Below, in pieces: positions 1 to 6,539 of a stretch of DNA of 9,385 nucleotides; within the stretch, counting starts at the first letter, position 1, and each line of letters begins with the position of its first letter. The notes under the pieces are model-generated. The model had not been told where the DNA came from. It saw nothing but the letters and a program-made list of their open reading frames with translations, and ran no database searches. Source of the stretch: an uncultured Gemmatimonadota bacterium (GTDB taxonomy: Bacteria > Gemmatimonadota > Gemmatimonadetes > Gemmatimonadales > Gemmatimonadaceae); NCBI GenBank assembly GCA_946479015.1, contig CAMLEQ010000129.1:1-9385 (forward strand), read 5' to 3'. The position numbers and the translations under genes are program-made.

Positions 1-764
1 GCGGCGGTGTCGGGGCGGCCGATCATCTCGATCTCCAGGTTCGCCTCCATCCGCGCCAGCGGCCGCACCGGGTGCTCGATGTACCAGCGCGTGCCGAGCA
101 GCCCCACCTCCTCGCCGGTCGTGGCGAGGAACACCACGGTGCGCCGCGGCGACACGCCGTTCTTCAGCGCCCGCGCGATCTCGAGCACCGCCACGGTGCC
201 CGACGCATCGTCGTCGGCGCCGTTGTAGATCGAGTCGCCGCGCACGGGGACGCCGATCCCGAGGTGGTCGTAGTGCGCGTCGACGAGCACCACCGAGTCG
301 CGCAGCACGGGGTCGGTGCCGCGCACGATCCCTACCACGTTCACCGCCGGCAGCCGCCGCGCGCCGGAGTCGGGGCGCGACCCATCGAGGAGTTCCAGGC
401 GGGTCTCGGACGATCCGTTCGGCGCGGCGGGGAGCTCTCCGACGGGGACGCGCTGGAAGTAGCCGCTGTCCCCGGCCGGCTCGAGACCGATCTCCTTCAT
501 CCGCGCGGCGATCCAGCGCGCCGCGCGCATCGCGCCCGCCGTGCCGGTGCGGCGCCCCTGCATGGAGTCATCGGCCAGCGCGGACAGCTCGCGCCGCACG
601 TTGACCTCGTTCACCAGCGCGTCGACCGCGGCGCCGCCGCGCGGCGGCGCCGACGACCCCTGGGCGAGCGCGAGCGGGGCGGCGAGCGGAAGCAGGAGCG
701 CGGCGCCGAGCGTCCGCGCGAGTGGAAGAGCACGCATCGAGGATCGGGTTCGAGTGGAGCTCAT
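1..764 (-). CDS. M28 family zinc peptidase, exported (3' end beyond left edge)
   Basis: This is the N-terminal 254 residues of an M28 (aminopeptidase S/Vibrio aminopeptidase type) di-zinc exopeptidase; the rest lies beyond the left edge. Residues 11-34 form a signal peptide with an Arg-containing start, a Leu/Ala-rich core and an ALA-Q cleavage site. The zinc-site motifs follow in the family order: VDAHYDHLG (162-168, His164 as first ligand), NGADDDASG (181-189, bridging Asp), TGEEVGLLG (216-224, general base Glu and zinc Glu) and LEIEMIGRPD (243-252). In the last motif Glu246 sits where most members have Asp. The final His ligand would be off the edge. ATG at 764 overlaps the stop of the upstream M16 gene as ATGA, which indicates translational coupling. 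An in-frame ATG at 737 is a possible alternative start that would still leave a signal peptide. It probably removes N-terminal residues from peptides outside the cytoplasm; the substrate is not predictable. The family call is firm. Confidence 0.92.
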   Translation of the reverse strand, partial: MSSTRTRSSMRALPLARTLGAALLLPLAAPLALAQGSSAPPRGGAAVDALVNEVNVRRELSALADDSMQGRRTGTAGAMRAARWIAARMKEIGLEPAGDSGYFQRVPVGELPAAPNGSSETRLELLDGSRPDSGARRLPAVNVVGIVRGTDPVLRDSVVLVDAHYDHLGIGVPVRGDSIYNGADDDASGTVAVLEIARALKNGVSPRRTVVFLATTGEEVGLLGTRWYIEHPVRPLARMEANLEIEMIGRPDTA

Positions 765-3607
765 TTCGAGCGCCCCGAGACGGGGTTCTCGGGCATCAGC
801 GAGACCTGCACGACGTTGTCGCGGTCGAGCCAGCGGCGCGCCGCGTCGCGGATGGCGGCGGCGTCGAGCCGGCGCACGTCGGCGGGGTACGCGAGGATCT
901 CGCGCGGGTCCCAGCCGTTGTAGTCGTACGCGTACAGCAGCGAGAGCCAGACGCCGTTGCGCCGGAGCCCGGTCTCGCGCTCGCGGAGCTGCGTCTCCTT
1001 CACCTTCGCCAGATCCTGCGCCGTGGGCCCCACGCGCTGCAGCGAGTCGATCTCCTCGAACACCGCGCGCGTCAGCTCGTCCACGCGCCCCGGCGCGGAC
1101 CCGAACTCCACCGAGATCTCGTAGCGCTCGCGCGGGTAGTGCGACGGCGACGCGCTCACGCTCACGCCGTACGTCCCGCCGAGCCGCTCGCGCAGCCGGT
1201 CGCGCAGCCGGATCTCCAGCACGTCCTGGAGCGAGGACATCAGGTACACGTCGTGGCGCGTGTACTGGAACGGGCCGGAGAACACGATCGCCGTCTCGCT
1301 CTTGGGGTCGGTCCCCTTGTGCACCTCGCGCTTCACCACGCCGCGCGGGTAGTCCAGCCCCACGTCGCGCCACCGCTCGCGCTTCCCGGTGGAGGGGAGG
1401 CTCGCGAGGTACCGCTCCACGAGCGGCCGCAGGCGCAGCGTGTCGATGTTCCCGACGAAGAAGAAGGTGAACCCCCCGGCATCGGCGAAGCGGTGACGGT
1501 AGAAGTCGATCGAGCGCGCGAGGCTCATCTGGTCGAGCGCGCGCTCGGTGATCGGCTTCGCGCGCGGGTGGTGCCGCGTCAGCGTGGCGTCGAGCGTGTC
1601 GGAGAACGCGGCGTCCGGGTCGGCGTCGCGGTTCGCGAGCAGCGCTTTCACGCGCGAGCGGTACGCGAGGTACGCCGCGCTGTCCGCGCGCGGAGCGGTG
1701 AAGTAGAGGTGGATGAGCTGGAAGAGCGTCTCCGCGTCGGCGGGTGAGCCCCCGCCCGCGAGCCCCTCGTCGTACTGGCCGATGATGGGCTCCACGCTCA
1801 CGGACTTCCCCGCGAGCGCCTTGCGCAGCGCGGTGGCGCTGAAGCTCCCGACGCCGCCGGCGGACACCACCGCCGTGGCGGTGCGCGCGGGGATGAGCAG
1901 CGAGTCGGCGGCGAGCGAGGTGCCGCCGAGCGCGTAGGCCCGCACGAGCAGCTCGTCGTCCTTGAAGTCCGTGGGCTTGAGCACCACGCGCGCGCCGTTG
2001 GAGAGCGTCCACTCCGTGACGCCGAGCTCCGGGATGCGCCGCGTGGCGGTCACCCGCCCCGGCACCGGCGCGCGCGCGATGAGCGGCGCGTCGGAGGTCG
2101 AGTCGTCGTACGCCGCCACGGCGGCCTTCGACACGCTGTCGGCCACCGCGAGCAGCGCGCGAGCGGTGGGGACGTCGGCGCTGTCCTTCGCCGGCGCGCT
2201 CGCGAGGATCACGCGGCTGTGCCCGCCCAGCCACTCGCGCGCGAGGCGGTTCACCTCGTCCAGCCGGATCCCCGGCACGAGCGCCCGCCCGAGCCGCCAC
2301 TCCGCGGCGACGCCGGGGATGGGATCCCCCTCCAGATAGTTGTCGACGTACTCGTCCACGTAGTCGCTGGAGGCGGTCTTCGCCCGCTCGGCGTACGCGC
2401 GCTCCATCCCGCGCAGGAAGTCCGCCTTCGCGCGTTCCAGCTCGGTCTGCGTGAAGCCGTGCTGCGCCACGCGCTCCCCCTCGGTGAGCAGCGCCGCCAG
2501 CCCGCGCGCGATTCCGCCGTCGGACACGAGCGCGCTCAGCGCGTACACCTCCTTCGACCGGATCAGCCGCCCCTGCGCCGAGTAGGCGCCGAGGAAGGGG
2601 GCGCCGGGGCGCTGCGCGATCTCGCCGAAGCGCTCGTTCAGCATCGCGTCGTAGAGCCCTTCCACCAGGCGCTCGCGGTAGTCGCCCACCGTGCGCTCAT
2701 CGCGCACCGGCTGCTTGTAGTAGACGGCGACGCCCGAGCTGGTGTTCTCCGGGTCGGTGACCACGGACACGAGCGTGCTGTCGGTGTCGGGCACGCTGTA
2801 GAGCTCGCGCTGCCGCGGATGCGGCGGCGGCGCGAGCGACGCGAAGTGGCTGCGGATGAGCTGCTCCACGCGCTTCGCGTCGAAGTCGCCGACGGCCACC
2901 ACGGCCATCAGATCGGGGCGGTACCAGTCGTGGTAGAAGCGGAGCAGCTGATCGCGCCGCACGTGCTCGAGCGTGGCCCGATCGCCGATCGGGATGCGCC
3001 GCGCGTAGCGCGACCCGGCGAAGAGCACGGGGAACTGCTTGTCGCGCACGCGCTGCGCCGCGCCACGCCCCAACCGCCACTCCTCGATCACCACCCCGCG
3101 CTCGCGGTCCACCTCGGCGCTGTCGAAGGTGACGCCGTGCGCCCAGTCCTCCAGGATCTGCACCCCCGTCTCGAGCAGCCGCGCGCTGTCGGTGGGGACG
3201 GTGAGCTGGTACACCGTCTCGTCGAACGAGGTGGCCGCGTTCAGGTCCGCGCCGAAGCGCACGCCCGTGGACTCCAGGTAGCTCACGAGCTGCTGCCGCT
3301 GGAAGTGCGTGGTGCCGTTGAACGCCATGTGCTCCACGAAGTGCGCGACGCCGCGCTGCGCGGAGTCCTCGAGGATGGAGCCGGCGTTCACCACCAGGCG
3401 CAGCTCGGCGCGTTGCTCCGGCTTGTGATTGACGCGGATGTAGTAGCGGAGGCCGTTGGGGAGCGTGTCGATGATGACGGCGGAATCCACCGGAATGGGC
3501 GCCGAGAGCGGCGGCGCCGGGTCCGCGCTCTGCGCGCGCGCCGTGGCGGCGAGGAGCGCGAGCGACGCGACGGCCAGCGCCGCGCGCCTGGGGGTGAACG
3601 GCATCAT
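761..3607 (-). CDS. M16 (pitrilysin-type) zinc metallopeptidase, exported
   Basis: This is a full-length, 948-residue, two-lobed M16 peptidase, the usual size of bacterial PqqL-like zinc proteases. Residues 1-26 form a signal peptide (start MMPFTPRR, Ala/Leu core, ARA-Q site), so it acts in the periplasm or outside the cell. The inverted zinc motif HFVEH lies at 89-93, with the downstream glutamates of ERGVVIEEWR (169-178) supplying the third ligand. Residues 221-243 (FYHDWYRPDLMAVVAVGDFD) are the standard opening of the M16_C unit. A second, non-catalytic lobe starts near residue 535 with TEWTLSNGARVVLKP. It repeats the M16_C signature near 698-720 and has an LGGTYGVSV segment near 805-815, where family members carry the substrate-binding Arg/Tyr. 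Two ATG codons are adjacent (3607 and 3604); the first is used here, with only a weak GGA upstream. It lies 30 bp after the CPXCG gene and overlaps the M28 gene by 4 bp, indicating one operon. The peptide substrate is unknown. Confidence 0.95.
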   Translation of the reverse strand: MMPFTPRRAALAVASLALLAATARAQSADPAPPLSAPIPVDSAVIIDTLPNGLRYYIRVNHKPEQRAELRLVVNAGSILEDSAQRGVAHFVEHMAFNGTTHFQRQQLVSYLESTGVRFGADLNAATSFDETVYQLTVPTDSARLLETGVQILEDWAHGVTFDSAEVDRERGVVIEEWRLGRGAAQRVRDKQFPVLFAGSRYARRIPIGDRATLEHVRRDQLLRFYHDWYRPDLMAVVAVGDFDAKRVEQLIRSHFASLAPPPHPRQRELYSVPDTDSTLVSVVTDPENTSSGVAVYYKQPVRDERTVGDYRERLVEGLYDAMLNERFGEIAQRPGAPFLGAYSAQGRLIRSKEVYALSALVSDGGIARGLAALLTEGERVAQHGFTQTELERAKADFLRGMERAYAERAKTASSDYVDEYVDNYLEGDPIPGVAAEWRLGRALVPGIRLDEVNRLAREWLGGHSRVILASAPAKDSADVPTARALLAVADSVSKAAVAAYDDSTSDAPLIARAPVPGRVTATRRIPELGVTEWTLSNGARVVLKPTDFKDDELLVRAYALGGTSLAADSLLIPARTATAVVSAGGVGSFSATALRKALAGKSVSVEPIIGQYDEGLAGGGSPADAETLFQLIHLYFTAPRADSAAYLAYRSRVKALLANRDADPDAAFSDTLDATLTRHHPRAKPITERALDQMSLARSIDFYRHRFADAGGFTFFFVGNIDTLRLRPLVERYLASLPSTGKRERWRDVGLDYPRGVVKREVHKGTDPKSETAIVFSGPFQYTRHDVYLMSSLQDVLEIRLRDRLRERLGGTYGVSVSASPSHYPRERYEISVEFGSAPGRVDELTRAVFEEIDSLQRVGPTAQDLAKVKETQLRERETGLRRNGVWLSLLYAYDYNGWDPREILAYPADVRRLDAAAIRDAARRWLDRDNVVQVSLMPENPVSGRSK

Positions 3608-3637
3608 GGTGTTCCGGGTTGTCGTGGCGAAAACGGC

Positions 3638-3901
3638 TCAGCTCTCGTCCGCGGCTTCGACGTGCACGTGTGCCGCGCCGTCCGCGTCGTAGCTGACGAT
3701 CACGCGCCAGGGCTGGCAGCACACCTGGCAGTCTTCGATGTACTCCTGGGCGGCACCGCTCCCGGGGTCGAGCGCGATGGTGTTCGGCTCGCCACAGTAC
3801 GGGCAGCGCACATCGCCTTCGGTGTCCGCGGTGCCGTCGCCGAGGGGAAAGTTCGCATCGAGCTCGTCGGAATCGTCCGGGTCGTCGAGAAAGAAGCGCA
3901 C
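3638..3901 (-). CDS. CPXCG-motif cysteine-rich zinc-ribbon protein
   Basis: This is an 87-residue small protein matching the CPXCG Cys-rich family (Pfam Cys_rich_CPXCG type). It has an acidic N-terminus (residues 6-16 rich in Asp/Glu), then CPYCGE (33-38) and the QEYIEDCQVCCQPW block (52-65), giving Cys33/Cys36 and Cys58/Cys61/Cys62. This is the usual two-knuckle arrangement expected to hold one zinc ion. The family has no established function. There is no signal peptide, so it is cytoplasmic, unlike the two peptidases that follow it. The start is GTG at 3901, since no in-frame ATG allows the conserved N-terminus. A GGTTGGA stretch upstream could serve as a weak ribosome site. It lies 30 bp ahead of the M16 gene on the same strand and is probably co-transcribed with M16 and M28. 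The family call is confident; a role for it with the peptidases is only a guess from position. Confidence 0.87.
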   Translation of the reverse strand: MRFFLDDPDDSDELDANFPLGDGTADTEGDVRCPYCGEPNTIALDPGSGAAQEYIEDCQVCCQPWRVIVSYDADGAAHVHVEAADES

Positions 3902-3987
3902 GTCAGTCCAACCGGGAGCCTGGGATACTGGTCACTGCTGCCCGCCGCCCATCGAGCGGTGGCGCACCGTTCGTTGTACACCCGGCA

Positions 3988-4014
3988 CGCGCGCGGGCTC
4001 CCTGAGCGCGCGCG
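3988..4014 (-). terminator. GC-rich hairpin after the aldolase-family gene (possible terminator)
   Basis: CGCGCGCG at 3988-3995 and CGCGCGCG at 4007-4014 can pair around an 11-nt loop that itself holds GCTC/GAGC. The hairpin starts 16 nt after the stop of the aldolase-family gene. No T-run follows in the direction of transcription, so intrinsic termination is uncertain. Alternating CG runs pair easily by chance in DNA this rich in GC. Confidence 0.3.
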
Positions 4015-4029
4015 AGCACACCGTGGCGC

Positions 4030-5118
4030 TCAGCGCCCGCGCGCCGCCACCGGCCAGCTCTCCTCCACTCGGTCGTCGCGCACGCCGTGGATCACGTCGT
4101 TCAGGTGGACCACGATGCACACGTGGTTCGGCACCACGCGCACCACGTCTCCCACCTTCGGCCGCCAGGAGCTGCCCGACAGGTCGAGGATGCCGTGCTC
4201 CTCGGACATCGCGCGCACCACCACCTCCGGCCGATCCACCAGCGCGCCGAATCCCTCTCCGGCCGCGCCACGCATCGGCTCGCGCCCCAATGCCTTGGTG
4301 CCGGCATCGATCACCGCCTGCCCGGGGACGGCGGTGCTCACCACGGTCGCCAGCACGGTGAGCGCGCAGTCGTCCCACGCGCACGCCCCGATCTCCGCCG
4401 TCACGCGGTCGTTGTACACGTAGGTGCCGGGGCGCAACTCGGTGGTACGGGGCACCTCGTGCGTGCGCCACGCGGTGGGGGTGGACCCGCCGCTCACCAC
4501 GCGCGGCGGCAGGCCGGCGCGCTCGAGCGCGTCCACGAGCGCGCCCACCTGCTCCCCCAGCCGCGCAAGCGCGTTCTCCTGCGCGTCCACCCCCTCGCGG
4601 ATGTGCCCCGGGTAGTACGCGAGCCCCGCGAGCTCGAGCGAGGGGAGCGAAGCCACACGCCTGGCGAGCGCCACCGCCTCGGCTGCCGACGACACTCCGA
4701 CGCGCCGCATTCCCACGTCCGCTTCCACGTACACGCCGACGGCGCGCCCCCGCTCCCGGGCCGCGGCGGAGAGCTGCTCCGCCGCCTCCGCCGAATCGAG
4801 CGCGACGGTGATCGCGATTCGCTCGGGGAGCGCCATGAGGCGGCGCAGCTTCCCCGCGCCGAGCACCGGATACGCGACGAGCACGTCCGTGGCCGCCTCG
4901 CTCATCACCTCGGCCTCGCGCACCGTGGCGCAGGTGACCCCCGCCGCCCCCCGCCGGAGCTGCTCGGCGGCGATGCGCGGCGATTTGTGGGTCTTCGTGT
5001 GCGGCCGGAGCGCGAGCCCGTGCGCCCTCGCGTAGTCGGCCATGCGATCGAGGTTGCGCGCCATCCGGTCGATGTCAACCACCGGTACCGGCGTCTCCAT
5101 CTCGTGGATCGATGTCAT
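4030..5118 (-). CDS. D-threonine aldolase/D-serine dehydratase family PLP enzyme
   Basis: This is a 362-residue fold-type III PLP enzyme with an alanine-racemase-like N-terminal barrel and the C-terminal D-serine dehydratase-like domain. Family landmarks in order are: TPVPVVDIDRM (9-19), RPHTKTHKS (38-46, with Lys42 the likely Schiff-base lysine), YVEADVGMRRVG (130-141), LAYYPGH (166-172), SGGSTPT (209-215, phosphate binding), ELRPGTYVYND (227-237), DAGTKALGRE (271-280), EEHG (306-309) and PNHVC (330-334). His332 and Cys334 are the expected divalent-metal ligands. Members either split D-threonine/D-allo-threonine into glycine and acetaldehyde or deaminate D-serine; sequence alone does not decide which. 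No signal peptide is seen, so it is probably cytoplasmic. ATG at 5118 gives MTSIHEMETP, a normal family start. An upstream in-frame GTG (5148) would add ten residues unlike the family, and an ATG at 5100 is also possible. No clear Shine-Dalgarno sequence precedes any of them. Confidence 0.9.
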   Translation of the reverse strand: MTSIHEMETPVPVVDIDRMARNLDRMADYARAHGLALRPHTKTHKSPRIAAEQLRRGAAGVTCATVREAEVMSEAATDVLVAYPVLGAGKLRRLMALPERIAITVALDSAEAAEQLSAAARERGRAVGVYVEADVGMRRVGVSSAAEAVALARRVASLPSLELAGLAYYPGHIREGVDAQENALARLGEQVGALVDALERAGLPPRVVSGGSTPTAWRTHEVPRTTELRPGTYVYNDRVTAEIGACAWDDCALTVLATVVSTAVPGQAVIDAGTKALGREPMRGAAGEGFGALVDRPEVVVRAMSEEHGILDLSGSSWRPKVGDVVRVVPNHVCIVVHLNDVIHGVRDDRVEESWPVAARGR

Positions 5119-5157
5119 GTGTGTGATGGAAGATCGTGATCGGAGCACAATGAATGG

Positions 5158-5186
5158 CGGTGCGATGCCCTACGCGCATCGCACCG
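5158..5186. promoter_or_regulatory. 11-bp perfect inverted repeat upstream of the aldolase-family gene
   Basis: CGGTGCGATGC (5158-5168) and GCATCGCACCG (5176-5186) are exact reverse complements separated by 7 nt. The dyad begins 39 bp upstream of the ATG at 5118, where a repressor operator or a leader hairpin would be expected. It does not lie within any supported gene. Which regulator binds it, if any, cannot be told. Confidence 0.5.
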
Positions 5187-5192
5187 GCCCGT

Positions 5193-5224
5193 TCCGCTTC
5201 CGGCCACCCGATCCCAGAAGCGGA
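5193..5224. promoter_or_regulatory. Second inverted repeat in the divergent intergenic region
   Basis: TCCGCTTC (5193-5200) and GAAGCGGA (5217-5224) are exact reverse complements separated by 16 nt. They sit just beyond the 11-bp dyad, between the divergent aldolase-family and kinase genes. The wide spacing makes this weaker evidence for an operator than the first dyad. Confidence 0.3.
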
Positions 5225-5255
5225 CACCCGCGGGAGCGAAAAAATCCGGGCGCCT

Positions 5256-5265
5256 GGTTGCAACC
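5256..5265. promoter_or_regulatory. 10-bp palindrome GGTTGCAACC
   Basis: A perfect palindrome of mixed base composition lies 124 bp before the kinase ATG. It overlaps a relatively AT-rich stretch (about 5238-5296), which is the most likely place for a promoter in this divergent region. TTGCCA at 5268-5273 resembles a -35 box, but I find no convincing -10 box. It may be an operator; evidence is slight. Confidence 0.25.
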
Positions 5266-5375
5266 CTTTGCCAGTGCCCGACATCCAATTCTCATACCGA
5301 TGGCCCGAACCTTCCCTTGGTGATGGCGCGCCGACATTCCGTTGCGCCGGCTCGCCGATACCGCGGGTGCCCCCC

Positions 5376-5382
5376 GGAGGAG
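5376..5382 (+). promoter_or_regulatory. Strong Shine-Dalgarno sequence fixing the kinase start
   Basis: GGAGGAG lies 6 nt before ATG at 5389. It is the best ribosome-binding site in the window and decides against the longer reading that begins with TTG at 5317. Confidence 0.85.
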
Positions 5383-5388
5383 ACCACC

Positions 5389-6333
5389 ATGAACACGCTC
5401 GCCCTCGAGACGACCGCGCCGGCGCGCCCCGCGAGGCCTGCCGGCGCGCGACGTGCCGCCGATCCCGAGCGCGATCTCATGGAGCGTGAGCTCGCCGGGC
5501 AGTACCAGGTGGTCCGGCTGCTCGGGCGCGGCGGCATGGGCGCGGTCTATCTCGCTCGCGACGTCGCCCTGCACCGGCACGTGGCCATCAAGGTGCTGCG
5601 CCGCGATCTCGTGCAGCGCGACGAGGCGCGCGAGCGCTTCCGCCGCGAGGCGCGACTCTCGGCGCAGCTCAACCATCCGTCGATCGTCCCACTGTACGAC
5701 TTCGGCGAGTCGCCCCGCATGATGTACATGGTGATGCGCTACGTCTACGGCGAGTCGCTCGGCGACCGGCTGCGCGAGGCGGGGTGCGTGGCGGCGAAGG
5801 AGGCCGCCGAGATCCTCGCGGGGCTCGCGACGGCGCTCGAGTACGCGCACGGGCAGGGGGTGGTGCACCGCGACCTCAAGCCGGAGAACGTGCTGCTCGA
5901 CCGCGAAGCCGGCGGGGTGGTGCTCGCCGACTTCGGCGTCGCCACCCGGCGCACGTGGGATCCGGTGCGCTCCGAGCTGCGCAAGGCGTTCGGGACGCCG
6001 CACTTCATGTCGCCGGAGCAGGCGATGGGGGAAGTGGATCTGGACGGCCGGAGCGATCTCTACGGTCTGGGCGTGCTCGGATTCCTCATGCTCGCCGGGC
6101 GCCTCCCGATCGAGGGCGACACGTTCGCCGAGATCACCGCGAAGCACCTCTCGCACCGCCCACCGTCGCTCCGCGAGGTCGCCCCCCGCGTTCCGCGTGC
6201 GCTCGCCGCGGTGATCGACCGGTGTCTCGAGAAGGATCCGGTCCGGCGCTGGCACTCGGCACGACAGCTACGGGAGGCCATCGACGGGGCGGGGGGTGGG
6301 TGGGTGAGGCGGTGGGTAAGAGGGGGGCGGTAG
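5389..6333 (+). CDS. Hanks-type serine/threonine protein kinase, soluble, kinase domain only
   Basis: This is a 314-residue protein with an intact eukaryotic-like kinase domain from about 39 to 299. It has GRGGMG (46-51, glycine loop), VAIKVL (65-70, Lys68), helix C Glu87, HRDLKPEN (160-167, catalytic Asp162 and metal Asn167), DFG (181-183, Asp181), FGTPHFMSPEQ (201-211) and SDLYGLG (222-228). All catalytic residues are present and it is an RD-type kinase, so it should be active and controlled through its activation loop. A Pro/Arg/Ala-rich tail of about 38 residues precedes the domain. After it come only about 14 residues rich in Gly/Trp/Arg. Many bacterial relatives carry a membrane helix and a sensor domain there, so this one is cytoplasmic and any sensor is separate. 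Its last few codons lie in the left arm of the long inverted repeat, which provides the TAG stop. Substrates cannot be inferred; the neighbours suggest no pathway. Confidence 0.93.
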   Translation: MNTLALETTAPARPARPAGARRAADPERDLMERELAGQYQVVRLLGRGGMGAVYLARDVALHRHVAIKVLRRDLVQRDEARERFRREARLSAQLNHPSIVPLYDFGESPRMMYMVMRYVYGESLGDRLREAGCVAAKEAAEILAGLATALEYAHGQGVVHRDLKPENVLLDREAGGVVLADFGVATRRTWDPVRSELRKAFGTPHFMSPEQAMGEVDLDGRSDLYGLGVLGFLMLAGRLPIEGDTFAEITAKHLSHRPPSLREVAPRVPRALAAVIDRCLEKDPVRRWHSARQLREAIDGAGGGWVRRWVRGGR

Positions 6334-6539
6334 GACATGGTGGCTAGGCCACCATGGAACGCGTGTGGCGTGTGGGGAACTGACGGAAAGAGGGGTGAGG
6401 TAGAGCGCGTGTGGGTTCGGATGTAGAGAGAGTCCACCTACACACGACCCTACTCTCGCTCTACCCAGCTCCTCTGCCCATCAGTCTCCCACACGCGACA
6501 CGCGTCGTTCGGTGGTCTAGCCACCATGTCCTACCACCC
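6325..6539. repeat. Long imperfect inverted repeat across a convergent gene junction
   Basis: Positions 6325-6426 are reverse-complementary to 6438-6539 without a single gap, with 79 matches in 102 positions (about 77%) by hand count. The central loop is 11 nt (6427-6437). The outermost good stretch is a perfect 19-bp match, GGTAGGACATGGTGGCTAG at 6329-6347 against 6517-6535. Other solid blocks are 6368-6376 and a 9-bp GGTAGAGCG. Several mismatches would be G-U pairs in RNA. The left arm is purine/G-rich and the right arm pyrimidine-rich, and the region is visibly less GC-rich than its neighbours. It contains the TAG stop of the kinase and the stop of the Sua5 gene, and fills the 183-bp gap between them. 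It would fold into a long hairpin from either transcript and so could act as a bidirectional terminator or an RNase III substrate. There is no T-run typical of an intrinsic terminator. A MITE-like palindromic element is an alternative. Confidence 0.85.
6336..6356. repeat. Small perfect palindrome nested in the left arm
   Basis: CATGGTGGC (6336-6344) and GCCACCATG (6348-6356) pair perfectly around TAG. The mirror position in the right arm (6511-6525) holds GGTGG, TCTAG, CCACC. Each arm can therefore fold on itself as well as pair with the other arm. Confidence 0.7.

Noticed and set aside
72..1747. Several long plus-strand open frames (72-923, 541-1470, 722-1747)
   Set aside because: They are opposite to the M28 and M16 genes, whose zinc motifs and signal peptides are unmistakable; the compositions are Arg/Ala/His-biased shadows.
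2219..4423. A 734-codon open frame on the plus strand
   Set aside because: It is antisense to the M16, CPXCG and aldolase-family genes, which have clear motifs. Its predicted protein is Arg/His/Val-rich with no domain, as expected for a shadow frame in GC-rich DNA.
5317..5388. Longer kinase start at TTG 5317
   Set aside because: The extra 24 residues look non-coding, and GGAGGAG sits at ideal spacing before ATG 5389.
5170..6255. A 361-codon minus-strand open frame opposite the kinase
   Set aside because: The kinase on the plus strand has every catalytic motif in order and a strong ribosome site; this frame has none.
5784..6347. A plus-strand 187-codon frame overlapping the kinase and ending VGHGG
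   Set aside because: Not a gene: it overlaps the kinase catalytic core in another frame. Its tail is kept only as evidence of similarity to the Sua5 end.
6325..6539. CRISPR array, insertion sequence or tRNA gene at the convergent junction
   Set aside because: There are no direct repeats with spacers, no transposase frame or evident target-site duplication, and no cloverleaf; the structure is a single large inverted repeat.
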